A stretch of DNA of 64,000 bases, taken from assembly GCA_024278755.1 (NCBI GenBank), contig JAJRSO010000048.1:1-64000 (forward strand), in the 5' to 3' direction. The translations under genes and the position numbers were made by a program. This document shows positions 9,668 to 19,529 of the stretch, in pieces (positions within the stretch are counted from its first letter, which is position 1; each line of letters opens with the position of its first letter). The DNA comes from Calditrichota bacterium. GTDB taxonomy: Bacteria; Calditrichota; Calditrichia; Calditrichales; Calditrichaceae. The notes below the pieces were generated by a model. It was not told the DNA's origin and made no database searches. It saw only the letters and a list, made by a program, of their open reading frames with translations.

Positions 9668-10915
9668 TTGCACATGCAGCTCGTGAAACAGCCAAAAATT
9701 TCCATCCCGGAACGGCACCGGCTTGAACTTTTTTATGACCGGCACCGGCATCAGTATCAGGAAACATTAAATAAGCTATACAAAAAGATTCGTAAAATCC
9801 TGGTAAAAACGAATGTCAATTATAATATTAAATATCGGATTAAGTCGTTTGACAGCTATTTTGAAAAACTTATGCGCATGCGCCGTGAAGGAGAAGATTT
9901 TACCCTGATCAATGATCTGCTGGGCCTGCGTATTGTTCTCCCTTTTTTAGAAGATGTGGAACTGGTGCAAAGCCTTATCTCAAAAAATTTTAAAATTATC
10001 GAAATTGAGTACAAAGGCGCTAAAAATTCCTTCCGGGAATTTAGCTACGACTCTATCCATATTCTTGTGGACATTTCCGACAAACATGTTAAAGATACAA
10101 TTCCCTATATGCGTAAAGTATGCGAAATTCAGGTTCGTACCACATTACAGGACGCCTGGGCTGAAGTGGAACATGAATTAATATACAAATCAAATTTATC
10201 CATGCCCAACGATTCCATTAAACGAAAAATGGCTTCGTTAAACGCCTCTCTTACATTATCGGATATAATCTTTCAGGAAATCCGGGATTATCAAAAAGGG
10301 CTGGCGCAATGGCGTGAACAGCGTCACGATAGTTTTATCGAAAAAGTACAGAGCAACTCTCCGGTATCATTGATCAACTTAATGGAAGAGCCCCCTTTGG
10401 AAGAAAAAGAAAAAATTTCCATTATGCCCCTAAAGCCTAAAAATCGTGTGGAAAAAGATATTTTTGAAGCGTTGGAAGCCCACAGCGCCCGTAAGTATAA
10501 ACAGGCTGCGGCTATCTACTCCCGTATTTTAAAATATAAACTGGAACCACGAATAAGAGCTATTGTATATAATCACCGGGGAATGGCCTATTTTGTACAA
10601 TCCAAGTATGAAAAATCACTAAAAGATTTTAACAAGGCCATTGAGTTTGAGCCGAAAAACCCAAACGGATACAATAACCGCGGCATGGCCTACCGTATTA
10701 TTCAAAATTACGAAAAAGCGCTTTCGGATTTCGAAAAATCACTGGAACTTGACCCATACCAACACGAAACATATCACATGCGGGCTTTAACATTTTATGA
10801 TATCAACGATTTTGCCAGCGCGTTTGATAGTTGCCGGAAAACGCTGGAACTTAAACCCGATTTTAAACCGGCAGAACATTTGAAAAAAATAATTACTTCT
10901 AAGCTGGGCTATTAA
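9668..10915 (+). CDS. RelA/SpoT-type (p)ppGpp synthetase domain fused to TPR repeats
   Basis: Residues ~40-190 form a RelA/SpoT nucleotidyltransferase domain: YRIKSFDSYFEKL (Arg/Lys that bind phosphates), INDLLGLRIV (metal-binding Asp), a YDSIH segment (Tyr, Ser and His of the usual GYxSxH loop, but without the PKPNG part) and CEIQVRT plus AWAEVEHE (catalytic Glu). There is no HD hydrolase, TGS or ACT domain, so this is a small-alarmone-synthetase-like protein. Residues ~265-410 hold about four TPRs (YNHRGMAYFVQSKYEKSLKD and similar), which usually bind proteins. A TTG at 9668 is the likely start: GGGAGA lies six bases upstream. An ATG at 9674 is the alternative. The 3' end overlaps the convergent kinase gene by 17 bp. 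Pyrophosphokinase activity is expected but not certain. Confidence 0.82.
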   Translation: MHMQLVKQPKISIPERHRLELFYDRHRHQYQETLNKLYKKIRKILVKTNVNYNIKYRIKSFDSYFEKLMRMRREGEDFTLINDLLGLRIVLPFLEDVELVQSLISKNFKIIEIEYKGAKNSFREFSYDSIHILVDISDKHVKDTIPYMRKVCEIQVRTTLQDAWAEVEHELIYKSNLSMPNDSIKRKMASLNASLTLSDIIFQEIRDYQKGLAQWREQRHDSFIEKVQSNSPVSLINLMEEPPLEEKEKISIMPLKPKNRVEKDIFEALEAHSARKYKQAAAIYSRILKYKLEPRIRAIVYNHRGMAYFVQSKYEKSLKDFNKAIEFEPKNPNGYNNRGMAYRIIQNYEKALSDFEKSLELDPYQHETYHMRALTFYDINDFASAFDSCRKTLELKPDFKPAEHLKKIITSKLGY

Positions 10916-13900
10916 CAGAGAATAATTGGCTAAGTGTGCGCATTAGCGCTTCCGGAGAGAAAGGTTTTTGCAGAAAACGAATATCTCGTTTTATCATCCC
11001 GCTACGCACAATATTTTCATCGGTATATCCGGACATATAAAGCGCCTTTTGTTGCGGATTAATGGCATATATTTTTTTCATCAGTTCCACCCCATTTAAA
11101 CCAGGCATTACCACATCGCTTAAAACCAGGTCGATTGATTCTCTATTTTCTTCATACACCGATAAAGCGTCCCAGCCGTCTTTTGCCTCCAACGTAGTAT
11201 ATCCGTAAAGTTTTAACATTTTAACGATCATTTTGCGTACCGAAGCCTCGTCTTCAACAATCAGAATGGTTTGGTGCCCATGCGGATATTCCTGTACCGT
11301 ATTCTCCGTTTCTTCGGTTATTACATTTTGGTCTACCGCAGGAAGATACACAAAAAAGGTGCTTCCTTTTTTATACGCACTTTCCACCCAAATATAACCG
11401 CCGCTCTGTTTTACAATTCCAAACACCGTAGACAAACCCAGCCCGGTTCCCCTGCCCGTTTCTTTTGTTGTAAAAAAGGGATCGAATATCTTTTGTTGCA
11501 CTTCCTTCGTCATGCCAATACCGGTATCGGAAACCGATAGAGAAATAAAAATGCTGTCTCTAATTCCTTCATCAATCATCTTTAACTTTTCCGGAAGCTT
11601 TACATTTTCTGTCTTTACAACCAGATGGCCGCCCAAAGGCATTGCATCCCGGGCGTTAACCAGTAAATTTAACAAGATCTGATCCATTTGTCCCGGATCT
11701 GCAAAAATATGATCTAATCCTACGGCCAGTTCATACTTCAATTCTATATTCTCCGGAATAAGCCGGCCAAGCATTGTTTTTGTGGCATTAATCCTGGTAT
11801 TCAGATTCATCACTATTGGTTTAAGCATTTGCTTGCGGCTAAAGGCCAACAGTTGCCGTGTAAGACCCTGTGCCCGTTCACCGGCGGAATCAATTTCTTT
11901 TATGCTTTTATAAATGGTTTCATCCAGATTTTCTTCGGCCAACAATAAAAAACTATATCCCCGAATTACAGATAAAAGATTATTAAAATCATGAGCGATC
12001 CCCCCTGCCAAGTTACCGATAGCTTCCATTTTTTGTGCCTGTCGCAGTTGGTCTTCCAGTTTTACTTTTTCGGACGTATCAACCGCAATATGTAAGGTTA
12101 ATGTGGTTTCGCCGTGTTCATTCTTTAGCGGATGAATACTTACACTGTAATTTTTCTTTGAACCCATGATTTCAATTTCGGTCTCTATTTCTCTGCTTAC
12201 CCCATCCTGAATGACCTTTTTGACCCGTGCCATCAGTGGCTTTACAATATCTTCGGGGAAATATTCATAAATGGAATGGCCACTGAAATCAGCTGGTTTT
12301 CCTCCTATACGCGCTGCGGCCGTTTTATTCATAAAATGAAATATTCCGGTAGCATTAAGCGTATAAATACCATCCCCGATACCTTCCACAAGGGTGCGGT
12401 ATTTTATTTCATTTTCGGTGAGCATATGTTCAATCTGGCGCCGGATATGTATTTGGTCGTTCAGTTTTTTATTGATCGTTTCCAATTCTGCATTTCGGCG
12501 ACGGATAGAAAACACGCGCAGCCTGTATCCGGAAAAAATCAATAATAAAATGGTAAGTAAGCCCCAGATTTGGAACCACCAGGTTTGCCAGAACGGGGGC
12601 AGTATTTCGAATTCGGCTACTGCTTCATTAATGCTCCAAAGTCCCTGTGAATTTTGTCCTTTTATACGCAGTTTGTATTTGCCCGGCGGCAAAGACACAA
12701 ATGAAATGGAATGCCGGCTGCCCAAATCCTGCCATTGGCCGGTACCTCTTTCCAGCATATATTTATAGTGGCTGCGAAAAGGTGAGATAAAATCGGTGAG
12801 CGCAAATTCAAACAAAAAGCCATAGTTATTATAGGGTAATTGTAACGATTTGTTTCTGGCAAAATTTTGCTTAAATAATCCTTTCGTGTTTCTGTTGGCG
12901 TCATTTACATAAATCTCTGATTTTGAAATCATAATGGCCGGCGAACGGGCATGTAAATTAGAATCCGGTTTAAACATCGTAAACCCGTCTTTCCCACCGA
13001 AAAGCAGAGTTCCGTCTTTTGTTTTATAAGATGAATTCTGGCGGAATGAAATGGAAGCGATACCGTCTTTATAGCTAAAACTTTGCCCCTTTTGAACTTC
13101 GGGATCAAAATAAATCAGGCCGGAATTGTAACTCAACCATAAATTACCATCATTATCCGGTAAAACACATAACAGTTTTTCTCCACTAATCCCCTGCTTG
13201 TACGTAAAATGTGCGAGAGAATCGGTTTTTATATTGAGCATAAAAAGGCCGTGATTGGTAGCCATCCATAGTCTGTTCTTAGTATCTTCATATAAATCCT
13301 GAACGGATATGTGCTCTTTCTCTTCAAACCTGTAATATATTTCAAAAATATCACGTACCGGATTGTATTTTAATACTTTTGAACTTTGAATACCGGCGTA
13401 CAAGTCGCCTTTTTCGTTTTCGAAGAGATGCAACACCCGATTATGTATTTTCTTATCATTACTTGTAGCATACAATTTATAGGTTTGCGTTTGAGGATTG
13501 AAGCGCAGAATTCCGCCTTCGATTAAGCCGAACCATAAAATTCCGTTTCTATCTTTAATTCCTGTAAATACCGACAACGACCTTTTGAGCTCAGGAATTT
13601 TTTTCAACAATGGGGAAAACCTGCCGGAAACCGGATCGAAACTCAAAATTCCGTTATACAAACTTCCTAAAACAAAAAAATGCGCATTTATTTTGTGAAT
13701 TGTAGTTATCCGGTTTTTCAAATTTTTCGCAGAGAGCGGTAAATACGTATATCTTTTTATCTCTCTTGTACGGAAATTAATCTGAAGTAACCCATATCGC
13801 TTTGAAGTGGTCCATATGGTTGCCGGTTTATCTTCGACAAAACTAAAAATGCTCTCGGTAAACGAACCGCTATTTCCAAGCAGTTCATTTTGCAGATTGA

Positions 13901-14972
13901 TAAAGAGCGTGGCATTCCCCTGAAAGCGCTCAATTCCATTTTTCCGGGTTCCTATCCAGATAACACCCTGCCTGTCCTGATAAATACAATTCAAAAAGTT
14001 TTCCGATAAAGAATTCGGAGAGGCATTTGTATATCTATAATTTTCATAGGTAGCCGTTTTCGGATCAAATTTTGTCAGTCCTCCCCCTGCGTCGGATACA
14101 AGCCAGATAAAACCATTGGTATCTATCAATACATCTTTAATACTATAGCTTAGAGGATGCAGACCACGGGAAAAATCTTCGAAAATACCGGTCTTGACAT
14201 CGTATTTAATTAACCCTTCCCGCACAGAACCTATCCAAAGAGCACCATTTTTGTCCTCCCGGATTGCGTTATACTTGCTTATTTTTCTCCTTTTTATACT
14301 AATTTCCGGACGTATTTGTACAAAGCGCTCCTCCGAACGATTGTAAATCGCCAGTCCTTTATTGGTACCCAGAAATAAATTATTTTGTGAATCTTCAAAG
14401 ATATCTACTACAATATTAATAGAGAGAGAATCCCGGCCATTAATCATTTTTTTAAATATTTTTACTCCTTTTGTTTCAGGATTGTAGCACACAAGAGAAT
14501 TTGCTCCGTCAAACCAAAGGATTCCGAGATGATCTTTTATAATTTTTTTTACACTTTTTTTATTAAGAATCGCAATGTCTTCCGAAACAATTTTATCCAT
14601 GGAGGGATAATATTTTTTTACGCCCCTGTTTGTCCCCAGCCAGAAAAAACGCGCTTCATCCCAATCTTCAAGGATAGAAGAAACCACTAAACGGCCTTTT
14701 AACGTATCCTCCACCTGGATTGTTTTAAACTCATAGCCGTCAAAGCGTTCCAGGCCGGCGTCGCTTCCAAACCACATAAACCCCACACTATCCTGAATAA
14801 TGCAATTGATGCTATTGCTGGACAGACCGTCTTCTACGGTTAAGTGACGAAAATAGAGCGGAGTGTGCTGCGCCTGAAGGTTAGAAGAAAATACATAAAC
14901 AGATAGAAATAACACAAAAAGCCTGAGCGGGGATTTATATTTTTTAATTAATGAACGGACGACGTTACGCAT
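10899..14972 (-). CDS. Hybrid sensor histidine kinase with Reg_prop beta-propeller sensor and C-terminal receiver
   Basis: This is a 1357-aa membrane hybrid kinase. After a signal/TM segment come many Reg_prop (two-component regulator propeller) repeats, e.g. LWIGSVREGLIKYD and IWIGTRKNGIERF, to about residue 700. A Y_Y_Y domain follows (ending LPPGKYKLRIKGQN), then a single TM helix near 810-830 (WGLLTILLLIFSGYRLRV), PAS (about 880-990), HisKA with GGIAHDFNNLLS, HATPase (NLLVNARDAM, DTGIGM, GTGLGLSTV) and a receiver (ILIVEDE, DLVLSDVVMPG). Unlike Bacteroides hybrid systems it ends at the receiver with no AraC-type HTH, so it must pass phosphate to another protein. Its start overlaps the stop of the upstream channel gene by 8 bp, which implies translational coupling. 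It ends with TAG. Confidence 0.92.
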   Translation of the reverse strand: MRNVVRSLIKKYKSPLRLFVLFLSVYVFSSNLQAQHTPLYFRHLTVEDGLSSNSINCIIQDSVGFMWFGSDAGLERFDGYEFKTIQVEDTLKGRLVVSSILEDWDEARFFWLGTNRGVKKYYPSMDKIVSEDIAILNKKSVKKIIKDHLGILWFDGANSLVCYNPETKGVKIFKKMINGRDSLSINIVVDIFEDSQNNLFLGTNKGLAIYNRSEERFVQIRPEISIKRRKISKYNAIREDKNGALWIGSVREGLIKYDVKTGIFEDFSRGLHPLSYSIKDVLIDTNGFIWLVSDAGGGLTKFDPKTATYENYRYTNASPNSLSENFLNCIYQDRQGVIWIGTRKNGIERFQGNATLFINLQNELLGNSGSFTESIFSFVEDKPATIWTTSKRYGLLQINFRTREIKRYTYLPLSAKNLKNRITTIHKINAHFFVLGSLYNGILSFDPVSGRFSPLLKKIPELKRSLSVFTGIKDRNGILWFGLIEGGILRFNPQTQTYKLYATSNDKKIHNRVLHLFENEKGDLYAGIQSSKVLKYNPVRDIFEIYYRFEEKEHISVQDLYEDTKNRLWMATNHGLFMLNIKTDSLAHFTYKQGISGEKLLCVLPDNDGNLWLSYNSGLIYFDPEVQKGQSFSYKDGIASISFRQNSSYKTKDGTLLFGGKDGFTMFKPDSNLHARSPAIMISKSEIYVNDANRNTKGLFKQNFARNKSLQLPYNNYGFLFEFALTDFISPFRSHYKYMLERGTGQWQDLGSRHSISFVSLPPGKYKLRIKGQNSQGLWSINEAVAEFEILPPFWQTWWFQIWGLLTILLLIFSGYRLRVFSIRRRNAELETINKKLNDQIHIRRQIEHMLTENEIKYRTLVEGIGDGIYTLNATGIFHFMNKTAAARIGGKPADFSGHSIYEYFPEDIVKPLMARVKKVIQDGVSREIETEIEIMGSKKNYSVSIHPLKNEHGETTLTLHIAVDTSEKVKLEDQLRQAQKMEAIGNLAGGIAHDFNNLLSVIRGYSFLLLAEENLDETIYKSIKEIDSAGERAQGLTRQLLAFSRKQMLKPIVMNLNTRINATKTMLGRLIPENIELKYELAVGLDHIFADPGQMDQILLNLLVNARDAMPLGGHLVVKTENVKLPEKLKMIDEGIRDSIFISLSVSDTGIGMTKEVQQKIFDPFFTTKETGRGTGLGLSTVFGIVKQSGGYIWVESAYKKGSTFFVYLPAVDQNVITEETENTVQEYPHGHQTILIVEDEASVRKMIVKMLKLYGYTTLEAKDGWDALSVYEENRESIDLVLSDVVMPGLNGVELMKKIYAINPQQKALYMSGYTDENIVRSGMIKRDIRFLQKPFSPEALMRTLSQLFSVNSPA

Positions 14973-15987
14973 TCAGTAAATTCCGTAGTTTTTCAATTTT
15001 TTCCGGCTCCCCCAAAACAATCATTGTGTCGTCTCGTGTTAAAACGTACGAGGGCCCGGGATTGAAATTCCATTTTTTTTCTTTAATATGCCGCACCGCC
15101 AAAACAATGAGTCCCGTATGCTGCGGAATGCCTGCTTCGGCCAGAGTTTTTCCTGAAAAGGCCGAGTTTTCCGGAATATCAATTTCTTCCATTTGTATGG
15201 ATAAGCCCTCCCCACGGGTCATAACCTCCAAAAAATTAACCACCGTGGGGCGCAGGATTACCGAAGCCATGCGCATCCCTTCCACCATATTGGGCGAAAT
15301 AACGTAACTGGCGCCGGCATTGTATAGCTTGCTTTCCGTGTTTTTTTCCACCGCCCGCGATATAATATTTAATTTAGGATTAAGCGTGCGCGCCGAAACA
15401 ACCACAAATAAATTGTCGGCATCGAGAGAAAGTGCCGTAATTAGCCCTGCGGCATTGCGGATATTAGCTTCTTCCAGAATTTCATCCTTTGTGGCATTTC
15501 CTTCAATGACAAATATTTCCGGATATTTTTCCAATAATTCATTGACGATTTCAGCCTTTTCTTCAATTACTACAAATGCTTTTTTTGCCTGCTGAAATTC
15601 ACGAATAATGGTTAACCCGGTATCGCCGGCGCCGCAGATAATAATATGATTTTTAAGACGGGAAATTTTCTGTTTCATCTTTACCATCTTCCTTTTAATT
15701 AGTAGTTCATTGCGTACAAACCAACTAGTAACGCTGGCCGACAACATGGCAATGACAACCATTCCCATTAAAATCAGCAGCATGGTAAAAAAACGGCTAC
15801 TGGTATGCAGCGGCCCGATTTCATTAAATCCCACGGTGGAAAAGGAGATAAAAGTCATATAAAGCGCATCAAACCAGTTCCATCCTTCTAACCAGCTATA
15901 GCCAAAAGTACCGATCATTAGCAAAAGGACAAGAGACAAAACAACAGTGATAAGGTGCTGAAAAAAATGATCTTCGCGGTGCGCCAT
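14965..15987 (-). CDS. Two-TM potassium-channel-like protein with RCK (TrkA_N/TrkA_C) domains
   Basis: This protein has the MthK-like plan. TM1 is at about residues 11-30. A pore helix and filter follow (FISFSTVGFNE, 46-56), then TM2 (about 67-90), an RCK/TrkA_N Rossmann domain (IIICGAGDTG, acidic VVIEEKAE) and a TrkA_C domain (about 250-340). It should be a ligand-gated cation channel in the inner membrane. The filter reads T-V-G-F-N-E, with Asn where K+-selective channels have the second Gly of GYG, so selectivity is doubtful. The gene is first in a two-gene unit: its last codons overlap the hybrid kinase start. The reading frame and length are normal for the family. Confidence 0.88.
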   Translation of the reverse strand: MAHREDHFFQHLITVVLSLVLLLMIGTFGYSWLEGWNWFDALYMTFISFSTVGFNEIGPLHTSSRFFTMLLILMGMVVIAMLSASVTSWFVRNELLIKRKMVKMKQKISRLKNHIIICGAGDTGLTIIREFQQAKKAFVVIEEKAEIVNELLEKYPEIFVIEGNATKDEILEEANIRNAAGLITALSLDADNLFVVVSARTLNPKLNIISRAVEKNTESKLYNAGASYVISPNMVEGMRMASVILRPTVVNFLEVMTRGEGLSIQMEEIDIPENSAFSGKTLAEAGIPQHTGLIVLAVRHIKEKKWNFNPGPSYVLTRDDTMIVLGEPEKIEKLRNLLNA

Positions 15988-16114
15988 AGTTATTTTCCCG
16001 GGATTCCCTGAAATATAGGATTTATTGAATAAAAATGAAAGCGCTTAAACGGTGTGAAAAAACGTTCCCTGCCATATCAGTTCCATCTTAAAGACAGAAA
16101 CTGTAAAAAATATA

Positions 16115-16504
16115 TCAGGCTTCAAAATCATTTTGTAAGTTTTCGAGAATATCGTCCCGAATGATTAGTAAAATGGCCGCCTGTGGAACAATTAAATATT
16201 TTATATTCTCAAATTCAATTTCCAGAGCGGCTTTGCGTACAAACAAGGCATAATCGCCTTCCTGCACCTGTAAAGGTAAATATCTGGGTTCAACCTGCTC
16301 CTGATTCCATGGATCGTCGCTCACATCACCCGGAGCGGGCATTGGATAACCGGGACCTACTTTTTCGATATATCCGCCCTGGATACTTTCTTTGGATTCT
16401 ACCCCCTGCGGAAGATAGAGCCCCAGAGAGGTGCGCGTGCGCGCTTCGTCCGGTTTTACTAAAACTCGATCGCCAACAACAATAATTTTACGGTTATTTT
16501 TCAT
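16115..16504 (-). CDS. GroES-like (Cpn10-family) co-chaperone, extended form
   Basis: This 129-aa protein shows the Cpn10 outline: VGDRVLVKPDE near the N-terminus, a GLYLP mobile-loop segment, then GGYIEKVGPGYP and a C-terminal hydrophobic strand (YLIVPQAAILLII). It is longer than a classical 95-residue GroES because of an insert (PGDVSDDPWNQEQVEPRYLPLQ). Such extended GroES-like proteins occur in Bacteroidetes-type genomes beside the standard groES. No groEL is adjacent, so this is probably an accessory copy. Whether it caps GroEL is unknown. It is the only gene between two intergenic stretches on the minus strand. Confidence 0.75.
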   Translation of the reverse strand: MKNNRKIIVVGDRVLVKPDEARTRTSLGLYLPQGVESKESIQGGYIEKVGPGYPMPAPGDVSDDPWNQEQVEPRYLPLQVQEGDYALFVRKAALEIEFENIKYLIVPQAAILLIIRDDILENLQNDFEA

Positions 16505-16783
16505 AAAATATATTTTACCTCTGTTACCTCTTAAACCGTAATTTATTACAGCCTCTTATCATTCGCAAACCCTATTTACCTCTTGCAAGAATCCGATTAA
16601 CACGATTTTAAACGGAACAATTTACTAAACGAAACGTAGCAAATTTTAGTCCCCGCTGATACTAATTGACCAAACCAGCTTCATCACAAGGTAATTGATT
16701 CGGCGGGGATTTTTACTAAATATAGTGGATACAACTTTTGAAAGCGCTTTCGAACACTGGCAAACTTTCAAAGTTCGGAGGGA

Positions 16784-17329
16784 TTATTCATCTGCAGAAA
16801 ATTCCTTTTCTAAAATACCATACATCTCAATATCTTCAAACCGACCCCATTTGCGGATATGCTGCCGCAAACGGCCTTCGCGCCGCATACCAATTTTTTG
16901 AAGCACTCTGCCGGAAACCGGATTGCGGCTTAAATGGTGGGCATGAATACGGTGTAAATTCAAATCTTTAAACCCAAAGACTAAAATCGCTTTTGCCGCT
17001 TCGGAAGCATAGCCCTTATTCCAGTACGGTTTGCCAATCCAATAGCTCATCTCCGCCTGCTCAAATGCCATTGTTAAAATCAGACCGATGGACCCGATAA
17101 GCAGATTCTTTTCGCGAATAGTTACAGCCCAGGTTAACTCGCGCTGTTCTTGCACCGCTTTTGGCTGCCCGGCTATCCATTCTTCGGCCATGGACAATTC
17201 ATAGGGATGCGGAATGCGCAGGGTATTCGCGGCAATTTCATATTCGGAAGCCAATTGCTGTACGCGCGGCGCGTCTTTCATTGTAAAAGGACGCATCAGC
17301 AGGCGTTTTGTTTGTATCGATTGTAACAT
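16784..17329 (-). CDS. GNAT-family N-acetyltransferase (RimJ/RimL-like)
   Basis: This is a RimJ/RimL-type GNAT enzyme, which transfers acetyl from acetyl-CoA to an amino group (ribosomal protein N-termini, amino acids or small molecules). Visible family segments are TKRLLMRPFTMKDAPRV at the N-terminus, ELTWAVTIREKNLLIGSIGL, MSYWIGKPYWNKGYASEAAKAIL (acetyl-CoA-binding loop) and LHRIHAHHLSRNPVSGRVLQKIGM. I place the start at 17329. The longer open frame to 17389 begins inside the 3' end of the upstream tex gene, and its extra 20 residues do not resemble the family. The substrate is not predictable. Confidence 0.82.
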   Translation of the reverse strand: MLQSIQTKRLLMRPFTMKDAPRVQQLASEYEIAANTLRIPHPYELSMAEEWIAGQPKAVQEQRELTWAVTIREKNLLIGSIGLILTMAFEQAEMSYWIGKPYWNKGYASEAAKAILVFGFKDLNLHRIHAHHLSRNPVSGRVLQKIGMRREGRLRQHIRKWGRFEDIEMYGILEKEFSADE

Positions 17330-17363
17330 TTTGGCCGGGGAAATTCCGGCGTCTCCATTTGTA

Positions 17364-19529
17364 TTAATCCGGCAGCATCGATAATCCAATGCGGCCGCGT
17401 TCCAGATCTATCTTTAGCACTTTTACTTCCACCACATCGCCGGCGGAAACCACCGCGGTGGGATTTTTAACATATTTCTTCGCCATATGGCTCACATGCA
17501 CCAGGCCGTCCTGTTTAACGCCAATATCCACAAAGGCGCCAAAATCGACCACATTGCGTACCGTTCCGCGTAAAACCATACCCTCTTTTAAATCTTCCAT
17601 TTTCAGAACTTCACTTTTAAAGATGGGTTTGGGCAGCGCGTCCCTGGGGTCCAGTCCCGGCTTTTCAAGATTATCCAGAATATCGTTAAATGTGGGTTCC
17701 CCGATGCCTAACTCTTGCAGCAAGGCATCCAGTTCTATTTGCGCCTCTTTTAATTTTTTTCGGACCTGTTTACCCTCTTCGTTCACATCGTCAATTTGCA
17801 GTTTTTGCAGCAAGGTTCTGGCTGCCCGGTACGATTCCGGATGAATGGCGGTATTGTCCAGCGGATCATTCCCCTGCGGGATACGTAAAAATCCGGCCGC
17901 CTGCTGAAAGGCGATTGCGCCCAGACCGGATACGTTTTTTAATTCTTCGCGATTTTTAAACGCGCCGTTTTCGTCCCGGTATTCAACCACACTTGTGGCG
18001 GTGCGCGACGTAAATCCCGAAACATATTTCAGCAACGAAGCCGAAGCCGTATTCAGGTTTACACCGACCCGATTCACCACCGACTCTACAACCTGCTGCA
18101 GCGATTGCGCCAGACTGCGCTGATTAACATCGTGCTGGTACAGACCGACGCCGATACTTTTGGGGTCGATTTTTACCAGCTCTGCCAGCGGGTCCAACAG
18201 GCGGCGGGCAATGGAAATATTTCCGCGCATAGCAGCGTCCAGATCGGGAAATTCCTGCTGAGCTGTTTTGGAAGCAGAATACACCGAAGCGCCCGCTTCG
18301 CTGACAATAATGTACTGCACTTCCCGCTCTTTTTTCATTTCGCTGATGACTTCGGCGACCATCTGCTCGGTTTCGCGGCTGGCGGTGCCGTTGCCGATGG
18401 CAATTACATCCACCTTAAATTTATTGCACATACCGCGGACGACGGATTTTGCCTCAAAATATTTCTTTTGCGGCGGATGGGGATAAATGGTATTCCCTTC
18501 TAAATACTTCCCGGTCTGATCGATAACGGCTACTTTACAACCGGAACGGAATCCGGGATCGATTCCTAAAATTATCTTTCCGCGCAAGGGCGGCTGCAGC
18601 AGCAGATTTTTTAGATTTTCAGCAAATATAGAAATCGCATGGCTATCGGCTGTTTCGGTTAAGGCATTGCGGACTTCACGAAAAATAGAAGGCGCAATCA
18701 AACGCTGCCAACTCGCATGAATCGCTTCCACTAACCAGGGTGTGAAAATGGAACTCTTATTTGTAAGCACTGCCTGTTCCATTAAAGCGGTCATCCTGTC
18801 ATTGTCTACCTCAACTCCAACTTTTAACACCCCTTCGGATTCTCCGCGATTTACGGCCAATACTCGGTGGGGCGGAATGCGATTCACCGCTTCGCTAAAA
18901 TCGTAATACATTTCATAGGCGGTGCGGCCTTCCGCTTTTTTAAGCGCGGTACGCAGTACCCCTCTTTTAAAGGTCTCTTCACGAGTGATTTTACGAATAT
19001 CCGCATTATCGCTGATGATTTCGGCAACGATATCAACCGCTCCCCGAAAGGCCTCTTCGATGGTCGTAACTTCCTTTTCGGCATTGATAAAATCAGACGC
19101 TGTTTTTTCGGGATCGCCGGCGGTTATTTCCTGTTTTAAAATCAGTTCGGCCAACGGTTCCAGTCCCTTTTCTTTGGCAATGGTGGCCCGGGTACGTTTT
19201 TTGGGTTTATAGGGCAGGTAAAGGTCTTCCACTTCCTGTAATTTTACAGCTTTCTGTATTTTATTTTTTAGTTCGGGGGTCAGCTTACCCTGCTCTTCAA
19301 TGGATTTTAAAATAGTTTCTTTACGCGCTTCCAATGCCCGCAGATAATGCATCCGTTCTTCAATTGCACGGATCTGGTTTTCATCGAGGGAACCGGTCAC
19401 CTCCTTGCGGTACCGGGCAATAAAAGGAACCGTATTGCCGTCGTCTAATAAATCAATGGTGTTTTGCACCTGAATTGCTTTTAAAGCAAGCTCTTCCGCG
19501 GTCAGGCGGATCATTTCAATTTCGTTCAT
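17364..19529 (-). CDS. tex: Tex-family RNA-binding protein
   Basis: This is a full-length Tex protein (721 aa), a conserved transcription-associated factor that binds nucleic acid. In order it shows the helical Tex_N region (IRAIEERMHYLRALEARKETIL), the YqgF/RNase-H-like core (ILGIDPGFRSGCKVAVID), helix-hairpin-helix segments (NRVGVNLNTASASLL, LKNVSGLGAIAFQQ) and a C-terminal S1 domain (EGMVLRGTVRNVVDFGAFVDIG to GRIGLSML). The frame is intact. The GNAT gene begins 34 bp after its stop, so the two may be co-transcribed. Its precise role in the cell is not settled even in studied bacteria. Confidence 0.95.
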   Translation of the reverse strand: MNEIEMIRLTAEELALKAIQVQNTIDLLDDGNTVPFIARYRKEVTGSLDENQIRAIEERMHYLRALEARKETILKSIEEQGKLTPELKNKIQKAVKLQEVEDLYLPYKPKKRTRATIAKEKGLEPLAELILKQEITAGDPEKTASDFINAEKEVTTIEEAFRGAVDIVAEIISDNADIRKITREETFKRGVLRTALKKAEGRTAYEMYYDFSEAVNRIPPHRVLAVNRGESEGVLKVGVEVDNDRMTALMEQAVLTNKSSIFTPWLVEAIHASWQRLIAPSIFREVRNALTETADSHAISIFAENLKNLLLQPPLRGKIILGIDPGFRSGCKVAVIDQTGKYLEGNTIYPHPPQKKYFEAKSVVRGMCNKFKVDVIAIGNGTASRETEQMVAEVISEMKKEREVQYIIVSEAGASVYSASKTAQQEFPDLDAAMRGNISIARRLLDPLAELVKIDPKSIGVGLYQHDVNQRSLAQSLQQVVESVVNRVGVNLNTASASLLKYVSGFTSRTATSVVEYRDENGAFKNREELKNVSGLGAIAFQQAAGFLRIPQGNDPLDNTAIHPESYRAARTLLQKLQIDDVNEEGKQVRKKLKEAQIELDALLQELGIGEPTFNDILDNLEKPGLDPRDALPKPIFKSEVLKMEDLKEGMVLRGTVRNVVDFGAFVDIGVKQDGLVHVSHMAKKYVKNPTAVVSAGDVVEVKVLKIDLERGRIGLSMLPD

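Noticed and set aside
16648-16710. Terminator from CCCCGC/GCGGGG pair between the GroES-like and GNAT genes
   Set aside because: The arms are about 46 bases apart, and the T tract lies on the plus strand, where no gene precedes it. It may be a chance pairing.
16784-17389. GNAT start at 17389
   Set aside because: This would place the start inside the tex coding sequence and add 20 residues that do not match the family.
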